DNA from: Chrysomallon squamiferum
Taxonomy: Eukaryota > Mollusca > Gastropoda > Neomphalida > Peltospiridae
Assembly (NCBI GenBank): GCA_012295275.1
Contig: CM022673.1
Location: 11,450,288 to 11,514,287, forward strand
Direction of reading: 5' to 3'
Length of the DNA stretch: 64,000 nucleotides
A model generated the notes under the pieces. It saw only the letters and a list, made by a program, of their open reading frames with translations, did no database searches and was not told the DNA's origin. This document shows, piece after piece, positions 12,660-24,165 of this stretch. Every line of letters begins with the position of its first letter. Within the stretch, counting starts at the first letter, position 1. The position numbers were made by a program, and so were the translations under genes.

Positions 12660-12880
12660 CTACGTGCTAATTCTTTTACTCTCTGTCCTGACCCTCGATG
12701 ATTTCCTGGTTGTGAACTTAGCGTCTCTACACTTCTGACAGGTGTAGGTGTCGGGAATGTTTGTTTTGCGAATCTTCGCACACGACAGATGTATCCACGT
12801 GGCACACTCGCTGCATTCGATCATGGGTCGACCGGAATATGGCTTCATGCAAAAACATGTTATCAGATCAGCATCATCAT
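12660..12880 (-). CDS. PHF13: PHF13 last exon: PHD finger and C-terminus
   Basis: Acceptor ATTTTTCAG is followed by [14 protein letters not shown], which completes the Asp codon begun in the preceding exon. It contains all eight zinc ligands of the PHD finger and a basic tail ([12 protein letters not shown]) before TAG. An ATG inside CFCMKP is internal and is not the start of the protein. Confidence 0.93.
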
Positions 12881-12936
12881 CTGAAAAATAAATTAAAAAA
12901 TAATAATCATAATAATAGCCGTATTAATAATTGTAA

Positions 12937-12981
<45 letters not shown>

Positions 12982-13347
12982 GATATCAAAAATGAATGAG
13001 TAAAGTAAAATAAAAATAAAGACTATAAAAATTGACAGCCTTTTTTCTTTTCCTCTGAATATTAAATTGTTAACACTAACAATATAAGCAGTAGAATGCA
13101 GATTTATTTTTTCTAACTTTATGCTAAATAGTTGTCAAAAGTAAAATGGAATTATTCAATATACTAATATTAACTATAACTATTTATTAAATTGAATTTT
13201 AAATCTAACATCTGTTACTGTGAATATTGCCAAAAACATTTTTTAAACTTAGCACTTAACCTTTCATAGTAATAAAATAATTTGTTATATCATGATATTT
13301 GACTACTGTCATACCCCCATCAGTTAATTTACATTCAGCATTTTTAA

Positions 13348-13390
<43 letters not shown>

Positions 13391-16300
13391 AATGCTGAAT
13401 GTTTGTACCTTATAACCAACATTTTGAAGCAAATAAATTATTTACTAGAAAGAATACAAGTCTTTAACAAGAAGAAATGAAACAGTAATGTACTATGACA
13501 TATCAATACTTTTTTTGCACCAGTAGTTACATTTGTAAGCAATCTTCTAGTTACCTGACAATGTTGGACCAAGTCTGTCGGGGGACTGAAAACCGAACTG
13601 GTCATGTGACGGACTGAATGATTCTTGTTCTGATAACGACATTGCTGATGATGATGATTCAGATGCGTAACTCTCTGCAGTACTGCCACTGCTATCCAAT
13701 GGGCTCATGTTATTTTGCGTTCTTAATTCCTATAATGATAAAAAAGAAATGTCTGCTATTACCTTGATAAATAAATATTATATTGTAAACAGAAATGGCA
13801 TAGTGTGTATCTTATATTAATCAACATTTGTAGCTTTCTTTCATATAGTTTTTAAAAATGTTGAGCATTAAGTAAGATTTATTACACATATGAAAACCAT
13901 TATGTAATTATCTGATAGAATGTAATTGTGAAATAATAATGCTGTCAAGATAATAAAATTCTATATAAAATGGAACATGAAATGGTATTTTCTATTGTTT
14001 TTTTTTACAAATGAATGCGGGTTTTTTTTGGTTTGTTAGTGGGGTTTTTTTTGTTGTTGGTTGTTTTGTTTTTTTTGCCACGTACGTGTGCACTATCTTT
14101 ACTAAGTTCTTATTTAACAACTTATCAAATTTATTTTTTGCTCAAATAAAATATTTTAAATATTGGGGCATTTAGACCTACGTCGTTCAATTGTAATTTT
14201 ATGTTAATTGTGTAAGAACAGTAATAAAAACATAATTAAAACGCTCTGCCTACATCACTGAAATTAAATGCATAAGCTTTTACACGACCTCAGAAAAAAG
14301 AAAGCAGTTTTAAGAAAATAAGGGGTTGCAACACTTAAAGCAATAGCAAGAGATTCATGCAAAATGTTCAACCTTCGCACGTCGATTAAAGGTCACAACT
14401 TGACCTCAAAGCACCAGGAAAATTACTACAAAGCGCCCCAGTACATCAACCAATCAAAACGCAGCATGTTGCTGTCGAGCTGATGGCTAACCTACATGTT
14501 GAACAGCCATGGCCCTATGGATTACCGCCATGAACGAAAAAGTAACCAAAACAACCAGGGAATATCTTGTATACGAGAAAAACTACCTATTACTGTAGGT
14601 TGCAGCAATTTCTTTGTTATGTGTGTGTATTACCTCTAAAAGGTAAGAAGGATACCATGAATAGATAACTGCATATATAGGCCAGCAACAAAGAACAACT
14701 TTATTCGCAGATGGCTAAAAATAGCACAGGGTCAGTGTAGTTAGTGGAAGGGACGACCTTCACCTACACTAGGAGTAACCAACAGGATGGTTGTAGATAA
14801 TGAATGGGCTTGTCGCTCGATTTAATGTGTGCAGAAGTTAAAGCCGTAATGTACACACTGCAAACTAGAACACCTTGTACATGTATTGCAGACATCATTT
14901 GCATATCAGTGGACAATCAAAAACATTTTTATTTTATGCAATATACGTTTTTCTAATTTCTGTTTTATTAATTTGTGTAGAAAGTGTAGTTGGAACATTC
15001 TACTTAGTAAATTTTAGACAAATTATTTAGTTCTATTATCATTATCTGTAGTCATAAATTATTATGATTATTAATATTATTATTAAACTTAAACTTAGAG
15101 TGCTTTCTGTTAACATTTTCTTGGTTTCTATTGCAATATATAAATATAATTTTATAATGAACATAAAATAAAACGAAGTGGAAAAGAAAATTTTGTTTAT
15201 TTTTTTCAGTAAGTTTATATTTATTATATGTATTAGGGAATGGAAAACACTGTTCACTATTTATTGTTGTTGAAAAAATATTGTTCTGTCTACTGGTAGT
15301 TCAGGTTAGAATAAATAAACAACTAACCCATCCAAGACAAAAAACAATTCTGAATTATGCAGAAATATGTCATTTTTAAAATGAAAATTTTAGGTACTGC
15401 AATCATATAAAATAATATAATATTAAGTTGTTCTGTTTATGTGTGAAACTAGTTAAATAGAGGATTTTCCTAAATAGCAAGCCTTCTTTCAGGATATTGT
15501 TTAAAACTGACAGATAACAAAACCTGAACTTTCTGTCAACTGACTGCATGCAACAGGCTTAACGAAGGGATAAAAGGTTCATTAACGCTTTGTAAAGGGT
15601 ATTTTATGAATTAGTTACTTGCTATTGTTTTTGCATAATAATGGTTAAATTTCACAACAAAGCAGGTAAGGTATAAAAGTATAGTTAAAGATCCAGTTAG
15701 AATTTGTTTTAGAAAAGTTTTACATTGTATATTATGTTTAATATTGAAGTGAATATAGTTGTAAGGGTATTTTATCATCACAGTTGCATCCCTGTACCAC
15801 ATATTTGTCAACCATTGTGTAATGGCTGTATTTTTGTTTATATGACTGACTGTAACTAAAATAACTGTATTAAAATGTATTATCCATTTATTTATATTTG
15901 AATTTTCTGTCAAATATTTTAGTCTATCATAAAGTGACAACTTTCTTTCTCAAATGTTTGAATTTGTTTTATCTTACTGCTTACTGACTGTCAGTCATTG
16001 TTATTATGTAATGATATTAAAGAAAACCCAGTTAGCCTGTTATTGATACTATCACTTTAGACAAAGATGACATGGGGCACTGGTTATCATGTGAAACAGC
16101 CCAGACTCATTGCCACAAGAATTGATCTGTGACATATGCCTGGTGAGAACTTTTCACGAAGGTCACGAAAAACAGCTTCAACATTTTTGTGTTTTTATAA
16201 TATTTAAAGCAAGTAAAAATTTAGAGCTTTTGAAATAGTTTTAAAAGTTTTATACGGCTTCCTGTATTTTATACACGTTCAGTAGTTTCAATAAAATGTT

Positions 16301-19300
16301 CTGCTGCTAGTATTACAAAAAAAACACCCTAATTATTCACTACATTCATGTTATTTTTGCAAACAATCTGTCAGCATGAAAAAAGTTAATAAATCTATTA
16401 ATTTGTACAGTTGTTATACATAATCTAAATACAAATTATGTATATAACAGGAAACTGTAGTGTAGGTAAAACATAACCATTATTATATGGATCTTTTTAC
16501 TGAAATGATGTGCTTATTTTAAAAATTATTAATGATATCACAGCAAAAATTACTGAGAGCATAAATGTAGTAAACCTCCATAATTAAATATTGTGTACCA
16601 ACATAATATATGTAGATAAAATATAAAAAATGTAGATGTTTGTGTATCTAATATAAATTTATTATGTAACAGACACAGAGAACCCTTTTTTTTTCTTTTT
16701 TTTAAAACATATTTCTGAAAGTGGTCTGCATTGTAAAGTAAGGTAATAATAACTAGCCATTTAACACTGCTGAATTGACACATCTTATTCATTCATATGT
16801 GATTAAATCAGCAGTGATAAAAATGACAGGATTTTAGTTAATTAAAAACTGGGACCAACACTAACAGTTCCCATATCACTTTGAGCCAAACAAAAGGCAG
16901 AGAAAACAACTGCAAGTATCAAGCCTGCTGTCCAATATTGATAGCAAAAAATATATGAAAAAATAAGCTGATTCACAATGTATCATGAACATATTCCATC
17001 AGTTTTGGAATATTTATTAAGTAATTTTAATCTGGGCCGCTTATTAAATTAGCTAGTATTTTTATAAACATATTCAGAATGGCTTGCTCTCACTGCTATT
17101 GATTTTGCAGTAAGTAGCTATGTATTTATATTATAATTAGATTTTCTTAATGGATATAAAATACAGTTCTGATTATTGAAGACTGCTGAGAAGTTGCATA
17201 TTCAAGATAAGAACTGATGCAGCATATTTAAAACAGTTCTTTACCCATTTGAATCTGAAGATAAAAACTGAAATACAATTTAAAATCAATCTGGTATTTA
17301 CAAGATTAATTTTTAATTTTTTTTTTTTGTCAGAATATAATTTTGCTACTGTAACAGGCATTTTTTTTACTTTTAATATAATCATGAACAGATTGATATG
17401 TGTCACATTTGATTACAAATGAAGTTTTTCTTCTATGTTTCAGGTTAATAATAATATATTTAATTAATAAACTAATCTTATTTTTATTTACAGACTGAAA
17501 AATGTTTATGAAAAATTCTGTACTGCTCACTACTAAGGGTAATTTGTAGACAAGATAAAGAAATTTCAAGTTTCATATTAAAATCACACAAAACATCTAG
17601 TGAATATTTCAAAAGGCAATGAAAACTGATACTAGAAAAAAACAACCCCAAAACCCCTAAAATAAATATATTAAGGCAACTGGTAAGTTTTTTACAGGTT
17701 CTGCAACCTAGCAACATTTGTGTAACACCAATCATAAATTATTAATGATATTAATATTATCATTAAATTTTTAAGTTAAATATATTTTTTCTGCTGTGTC
17801 TTTACCTGTTAAAATACACATTTGTAAGCTGTACTAGTGAGTTTACTTACCTTACCAGCTCACATGCTCAGTGTTGTCTTATAAACCTCATATCTGAGAA
17901 ACATGTCTTAAAACACCATCAAATACTGACCAACACAGCTTTGTTCAAACCCCAAAGTAGTTTGTGTGGCTGGCAGATCACGAATATTTCAGCATCGGCA
18001 ACCCAATTTTGATTGTGCATGTGCACCAGCTTGATCCAGTTCTTGATGAATGATAATTTTATATTTACTAACCAGACCAATCAATATTTGCTTTTATTGT
18101 CTTTTTAACTTGTAAGACAAACCTTGATTCATCTTTGATGCACTTTGTAATTGGCATAATATCTGGGTAAATCATTTGCAAAAATGCTGCTAGAAACAAT
18201 TTGAAAAGTCTCTAAAAATGACAGCATGTTAATATTAACAGTAAATTAAAAACTTCTTTTTCTATTTTACTATTAGTCTAATTTCTACAGTGTTCCTTTG
18301 TTTTAGTACAATAAAAATGTCTTACCTCTTGCTGATGTGAATCATACTGCGTGTATGTTAGTACAATAGTACAAAAATCCATGAAGTCCTCTTTTGTTCG
18401 TTTTTTCTTATGAGGAGAGCTTCCCACCTATAAAAAAACCCAAAGATATTTTACATACAGAAGCTATAAAACTGTTTTGCACCATAAAAGTGTTTGCAAA
18501 ATATTTAAGAAATGAATTTTTTTTTTTTTTTAGCAAGATAATGTTCCATGTTAAATAGCAAATAAAAATATAAAACAACTCACTGAAATATGAAAATGTT
18601 AGCATAATTTTAATCTGCTATTTGACAGTCTTTTAATTTTAGGGTACTAATATGTTGTCAAAACATTCATGTCTTGTTTATTTTCCTTGGGATCAAACAT
18701 GAAACTGTGTTACAAACTTCACATTAAAATTACTATGTAATTTGATCATAAAAATTTGACATAAAAAAAACTTACACAGAAAGTTATAAAAATAATTGTG
18801 AAGTTTAGTGAGAAAGTTAGATATTTAATCATATCAGATGATCAATTTTTATACATATGTGAATAACAATGAAAATAAAATATAATAAATATGTATAGAT
18901 AAAGTGAGATCTATAAAAAAATATATTTTGAAAATGAAATTGCAATAGGAGTGTGAATATATTTTCTGGTATCCTGCCATCTAATATTTTTTCAAGATAA
19001 TAACATGGTATTCAGCTACCTGTTAATTTAACATTTGATATTCATAAATATACTGCATGAAACATGTTACCTAAGAAACCAGAAGGAAGTGTCTAGAGAC
19101 AAGGTCCTCATTTTAAAATTATTTACAAATATAAAGGATAGCTTTTAAACATTAAATGAATAAAAATGTTAGTTGTATTCATCAGTTCTGTCTTGGAAAA
19201 CATCTGAATGTGCCTGTTATTATTACCTTTTTCTTCATCTGACTAATTTATGAATTTTATAGTCTAAAAACTATGACTGTATAAAAATTAATAAACATGC

Positions 19301-21805
19301 TTATTTTATTTCTAATTAAACCAGCAAGTAAAATTCATCTGTTACAGGTTTTGTTTTGTTCCAATTTACTTTTATAAGAATTCACAATAAATGGTTAAAA
19401 TATTACACAACATATTAGTGTTGAACATTCTTTTTTTTTTGTAATTAACTAGAACTGGCCCCTCAAAGAATTCAATCATAATCGATTTTTGGGGTGACTG
19501 CTTGTTTAGTTTTGTTTGTTTTAACTTGTATATGAATGTAAATTAGATATAGGGAATGATTATTTAAGTACCAACATTCATAGGTGACAAAAGTAATACA
19601 TAATATTGTTAAATAAATTCTCATAACAGTTATAGTTGGTGCTTACTGTTTGTCACTGGCTATATCTCATTCCAACCAGTGTCTCACAAGTTGTTTATCA
19701 AAGGAGATGGTAAGTGTTTCCCTGTTTATGGAAGGTGCATATAAAATATACGAACAGTAAAGACATTGGAATTTGACATCTAAGAATTATTAATTTTATT
19801 ATAAATATTTGTATATTGTGCAATATATCTTTCATGTCAGCGATGTCTTAATTATTCTACTTAAACTGTATGAAATTCTTTGTTACTTCTATTGTTATAA
19901 ACCTAAATACAATGTTCATTTATGTCAAGCAGTTATTAAACCTTTATTCATGAACCCTGTAAATGTTGTCTTAGCCACAGATTTCAAAAATCATTTCACA
20001 GTATAATTTATATTTAACAACTACATACACTTTCCAAACCCATTGACTAAAAATGCTTCTTGCTAATTATTATAAGTGATTTGTACCTGCCACATTTGTG
20101 AATATTTCACAGTAACACCAGATATATTATATTTTCCTATGTTTTATTTGTATCAAATCGCATTGTCATGTTTATACTAAAGATTACACATTTATGCTAA
20201 TTAGATTTATTCATCTTGATTATTCCAACTCATTACAGGACTTTCTACACTGTTTATCTTTTATATTTTTAATATACAGACTAAAAAATAGAAGAGATGA
20301 TCAGGAAATTATTTACATTTTCAGAAATGATGTATTAGACCAGTGAAATATTTAGTTCATCATGATTTTGTTGTTTATTTAAAACACAACAAGAATTTCA
20401 TGTAAAATTTAAATTAATTTTCTTCAGAATTACAGTAAAAGAAACTATGTTTATTTTTGTTATAATGAAGTTGTAGGCCTAATGTATGAATTCTTGTTAC
20501 CACATTGTAAACAAATGAATACTTAATAACCTAATTACCTATTTTCTTCTTAAAATTGACAAGTCAGTTTGCCATATTTTACATTAATAAGTTGTAGTAA
20601 ATATGTTTTGTTTTTAAATTCATCAGTTTTAATGACATCATGATCATGCCCAATCCTTATCCTAACGTTGAAGCCGAAAGTGTAATATCTTAACATAAAA
20701 AACACCGACATTGTGGAGACAATACAAAAAAAGACATATCACGTTTGAAAATAAGTATTAATTGCTGTCATATGAAATGTATAGAATGTTTTGTAGATCA
20801 ACAAAATGTTCAGGCCACTCCACAATCTGAGTCGCCAAAACGTTCGATTTTTAAAGACTCCATGTTCTTCATTCACTACTCAGTTATCCGACAATCCGCC
20901 ATCTTGACACAGAGAGAACGAATACGTTTGTCACCGAACAAAAACGCCCAAACTACTAAAGGTACTTTTTAAAAAGAATACAGAAACTTACCTCGGTGAA
21001 AGTCTTTGGAAAGAATCTCTTGTTTGTTGGGGCTGAAAAGATAAGAAAAATAAATTATATATGCTTTAGACACAGTGAAAACGAGTCCGTTAGTACATTT
21101 TGTAACAAATTCCATACGTGGGGCAAGAAACATTCATAAAGACGAAAAAGAAATATTTATAACTTCTACACATGAAACCTGGAATACATGGTGTCTTCTA
21201 AACATATATAAATCAGTATTGTGAAAAAATATAAGTTTATCATTGAACGACAGGCTAAATTTTGCCTAATATGGCCTCTGAATGATGAAAATGTAGTCGG
21301 TCGAAATTTTCCTGAAAGACACCTGAAACAAATCGTTGTTTTTGTTTAACATTACATTATAAAGACTATAATATTCACAGCAACTAATGAACAAACCTTT
21401 AAAGACTTCTTCCGTCATATTTGTGACTAACTCCAGTTTGACGTTTGTACACAAACACAATTTTCTTTTTCACCTAACAAAACAAACCTCGATCAGCTTT
21501 GAAATCCAAGCAGTCAACGCTGTCGCTTGCTAGGGGTCACGACCCTTTGAATTTGCATATGTCAAGTACTGACCGCCCTATTTGCATAAATTATAAGCTA
21601 TTACATCATTTGTACGAGGTGTTGAATATATTCTGTTTTTCCATTTTCGGAACTTACAAAGTGGTATGCGCTGTTTAAACATATTCGACGTACTTAATAT
21701 CCATGAATGCACAAAAATTACACTTTTCATGAAGTCAAAATACATGCACAAGACGTATAACGAATATTTTTTCGGAACAATCTTCAACCTCTTGCGTGAA
21801 GCCAT
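12660..21805 (-). CDS. PHF13: PHD-finger protein of the PHF13/PHF23 family, 5 exons (first one tentative)
   Basis: Exons in transcript order: 21805-21658 (tentative), 21032-20992, 18427-18326, 13729-13555, 12880-12660; all GT-AG and phase-consistent, totalling 687 nt or 228 aa. The third exon carries the family's N-terminal motif [17 protein letters not shown] (vertebrate PHF13: a Lys/Arg-rich patch then EDFNKFC). A Ser-rich linker follows. The last exon holds a C4HC3 PHD finger: Cys pairs in CFC and CSEC, then HLSC and CQKC, with WIHLSCAK matching the family closely. In vertebrates PHF13 (SPOC1) binds H3K4me3 and acts in chromatin compaction and DNA repair; PHF23 is its paralogue. This looks like the single invertebrate counterpart of both. 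It is shorter than human PHF13 (about 300 aa), mostly in the linker. Confidence 0.85.
12938..12980 (+). repeat. (AAT)n microsatellite, PHF13 last intron
   Basis: About 14 ATA units within a longer AT-rich tract just upstream (minus-strand sense) of the PHD exon. Confidence 0.85.
13555..13729 (-). CDS. PHF13: PHF13 linker exon
   Basis: Ser/Gln-rich linker ([20 protein letters not shown]) with no domain. It opens in phase 0 after ATTATAG and closes on phase 1 at GTAACT. Assigned from frame continuity with both neighbours and from base composition richer in GC than the introns. Confidence 0.8.
13730..18325. other. PHF13 intron 3 (4.6 kb)
   Basis: Mostly AT-rich with no conserved coding. A GC- and CpG-richer island spans about 14380-14900, including an inverted CCAAT box in AACCAATCAAAACGC and an octamer-like ATTTGCAT near 14897. 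Further minor GC-richer patches lie near 16060-16170 and 17860-18040. Confidence 0.6.
18326..18427 (-). CDS. PHF13: PHF13 exon with the conserved N-terminal motif
   Basis: Thirty-four codons from [15 protein letters not shown] to HQQE. The basic patch plus EDF-x-x-FC-x-x-VL-x-Y matches the N-terminus of vertebrate PHF13 and PHF23. Acceptor TATAG, donor GTAAGAC. Confidence 0.88.
18428..20991. other. PHF13 intron 2 (2.6 kb)
   Basis: AT-rich without recognisable coding, except that about 20640-20990, next to exon 2, is less AT-rich and holds the strong YY1-like site at 20894-20907. That site overlaps an ATG starting a nine-codon minus-strand frame (MADCRITE, stop). This could be a second promoter. 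Confidence 0.5.
20992..21032 (-). CDS. PHF13: PHF13 short second exon
   Basis: A 41-nt exon between CTTTTCAG and GTAAGTTTC. It encodes [13 protein letters not shown] in the frame that continues into VGSSPHKKK. It lacks an ATG and needs an upstream exon ending in phase 1. Confidence 0.75.
21658..21805 (-). CDS. PHF13: PHF13 probable first coding exon
   Basis: A consensus donor (T|GTAAGT) at 21657 closes an open frame in the phase that the next exon needs, giving ...KQRIPLS-PTNKRFF. Two starts are possible: an ATG at 21803-21805 in CCAAGATGGCTT, or an internal ATG at 21680-21682 that adds only MFKQRIPL. No family similarity supports the longer N-terminus, so this exon rests on splice signal and phase alone. 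Confidence 0.5.
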
Positions 21806-21810
21806 CTTGG
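21798..21810 (-). promoter_or_regulatory. YY1-like element over the candidate PHF13 start codon
   Basis: On the minus strand CCAAGATGGCTT matches the YY1 core AAGATGGC. In animal genes this element often sits just downstream of the transcription start and may include the initiator ATG. A better match (TCAAGATGGCGGAT, 20894-20907) lies 0.1 kb downstream of exon 2. Confidence 0.4.
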
Positions 21811-22594
21811 AACGCCAATCGATGCTCGCAGAGCGTTCATGGGATATGTGGGAGTGACAAGACCAACATATCCACTCTGTGCGGAAAAAATAGAAAAAAT
21901 ATTCGAAGTCGGTCATGCTTTTAGTTAGAGAAATAAAAGATGGTGACCATTTTCATTCAGCTATCCGTAAGAATAATTATAATTTAGGAGCAGTAACAAA
22001 CTGTAACGTGTTAACAGATATTGCGTAGTACGTTGTACCAATAATTCAATTATCTAATGTACTTAAATTATTTCTGTATAAAGTATACATCGTGTTTTAT
22101 CTGAACGGACTTAAATACAAAGTAATTGTTAAAGATAATGTATCTGAGGAAATTCTACATGAAATATAATTTATATAAAATTCATTTTGTTAGTAGCGTT
22201 CGTTTTTTCGTAGATAAAGGTTAAATCATGAATCATTTGAATGTATCATGCCGGAAAGGAATATCGATTTTTGTTTTTCTTATTGTTATATATGCGTTTG
22301 CTAGAAACACGCGTTGTCATGAATGTCATTTTATCTGTTGCTAACTTCCTGACTTAGTAGAGCCAGGTAGCTTATTAATTTATTTTTCAGCGTTCTAAAT
22401 ATATAATAAATAATAGAAACTGTTTATCCCTGTCCGACTGTGGGCCTATCCTTTTCTGATGAATGTTTCGTAGATATTTTACCTTTATTTATTTATTTAT
22501 TTATTTGTTTATTATTTTGTTAATCAAATATGAATAATAAATACTGAATGCTTAATATTTCTTTTTATTCAACCATTATGGAAAGCATTGGTTG

Positions 22595-22630
<36 letters not shown>

Positions 22631-22924
22631 AAAATACCTATAGAGAGTATATCCAGAATCACAAGCATAATAGATTCATCACTCCAACCAGTGCTTGTAT
22701 TTTCAATTAAGTTAATTGATGTAATTAACTGTACCTCAGGAGCTGTTATGTAAGGCAATCAAAACCAAGCTCTATAATACACAATACAGTAACTAATTAT
22801 TTAGAGATTTTTGCTTGGCTGCCGATTTCACTAGACTAAATTACTGTTGTAACTGCTGCAACTGCTGCTTCTACTACTGCAAATAATGATGTGCTACTGT
22901 TGTTACTACTGTTGGTGCAGCTAT

Positions 22925-22957
<33 letters not shown>

Positions 22958-23473
22958 TTCTGCTGCTGTTACTACTTGTAATTTATTTCATGTGTGTGTG
23001 TTACCATTGCACTCCATTAACAGCACAAATCAATACCAACAAAATAAAAAATATTGAATTTAAAAGACTGACACACACTTCTAAGTTAACTGTTTACTAT
23101 GTGTTAAGACCTTTTTGAGCAGATATAGTTAAAACATGTTTTTAATTCTATTTTTAAAGTGTTAGTATGTGCAGGGGCAGATTATGGGACGTGGATTTCC
23201 TAACTGCACAGAAACCACCCCTGGCTCAAAACATTTTATCATAAATAAATAAATAAAATTAATTTGTGTGTGTGTGTGTGTGTACTTTGTCTACTGCTGC
23301 CTACCTGACATCAAGAAAGGCAACATGTGGAACTGTGGTTACCTAACAGTTGCTGGGGATTGACAGCAGCAGACACAAGTGCTGACTTTTTTGTGTCATA
23401 TGTCACCACTAGGAACTGTTTACAGTAAATCAGCCATTTTCTCTGAGCCTCCAGAAAAAAAGAAGAGGGAATT
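21806..23473. other. Region upstream of PHF13
   Basis: No gene recognised. It should hold the PHF13 promoter near 21.8-22.0 kb. Microsatellites: (ATT)n at about 22598-22630 and a CTA/TAC-type tract at about 22915-22955. From about 23160 the sequence becomes less AT-rich and may already belong to the transposon remnant that follows. Confidence 0.5.
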
Positions 23474-24165
23474 GTTGATGCTTATGGTCAGACTGAAGGA
23501 GTAGCCAATGCTCTGAATGATGCTCAAGCTGAACTGGATGGCTGCTTCACAACTTGGTTTGCTGATGCTGTGGATATATTCACAAAGAGATAGCAGTGCC
23601 ATGAAATTTGAAAAGACAAACACTCAGACAGAACCTGCCAGCAAAGATGTCTTAAGACAACAAATGACAGAACATTGCAGTTCCATTCTTGGAGTAGATG
23701 CTTGATACAAATTACCAGTTGCTTACATAATTGCACAGTTTGTCTGTGATGGGCTCGTGTTTTTGTAGAAGAGAAAAACTGTAAACACAGAGAATGTATT
23801 CCAGCTCCCAGAAGTTTTCAAGACTTGTTGGAAGTCCATCTTACCCAAGCTCAATGAACTACAGGCAGATTTACATCATTGGTGTGTTAAGTGTAGTTCA
23901 GAAAAGAGGAAGCAAATGGTGTCAGTACCTGCATCAACTGCTGCCTCCTTGCACACTTTATACTGTGCCTGCTGTCCAGCACACTTCCAGCAACAACAGC
24001 TGAATGTGAAAGAAGCACCAGTGGACTCAGCCATGTGAAATGCCACTTGAAATGAACAGTGGCAGAATAACTGGCACTTCTGAAGCTGCACAGAGACACT
24101 GAAGCTGATGTCTCTGCAGTCCTTGATGCATTCACTTGAGAACAGTGCAGCCACACATTCTGCTT
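23474..24165 (+). pseudogene. Decayed hAT-family transposase (ZMYM1/TTF-zinc-finger type)
   Basis: Short pieces in shifting plus-strand frames follow the order of hAT transposases of the ZMYM1/TTF type. Near 23516-23590 is ELDGCFTTWFADAVDIFTKR. Near 23975-24010 is LPATTAECERSTSGLSHVK, which resembles the C-terminal dimerisation segment (usual form: T..ECERSFS.L...K). Near 24060-24140 is LALLKLHRDTEADVSAVLDA, like the usual 'LALL.IHRD...D...V.D.F'. Several stops and frameshifts separate the pieces, so no protein can be made. The region is less AT-rich than its surroundings. Terminal inverted repeats were not found. It could also be a decayed domesticated ZMYM1-like gene. Confidence 0.65.

Noticed and set aside
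14461-14546. Minus-strand ATGGCGGTAATCC frame as an alternative PHF13 first exon
   Set aside because: Its possible donor (GTAG|GTTAGC) ends in phase 1, which does not match the phase-0 start of the next exon at 13729.
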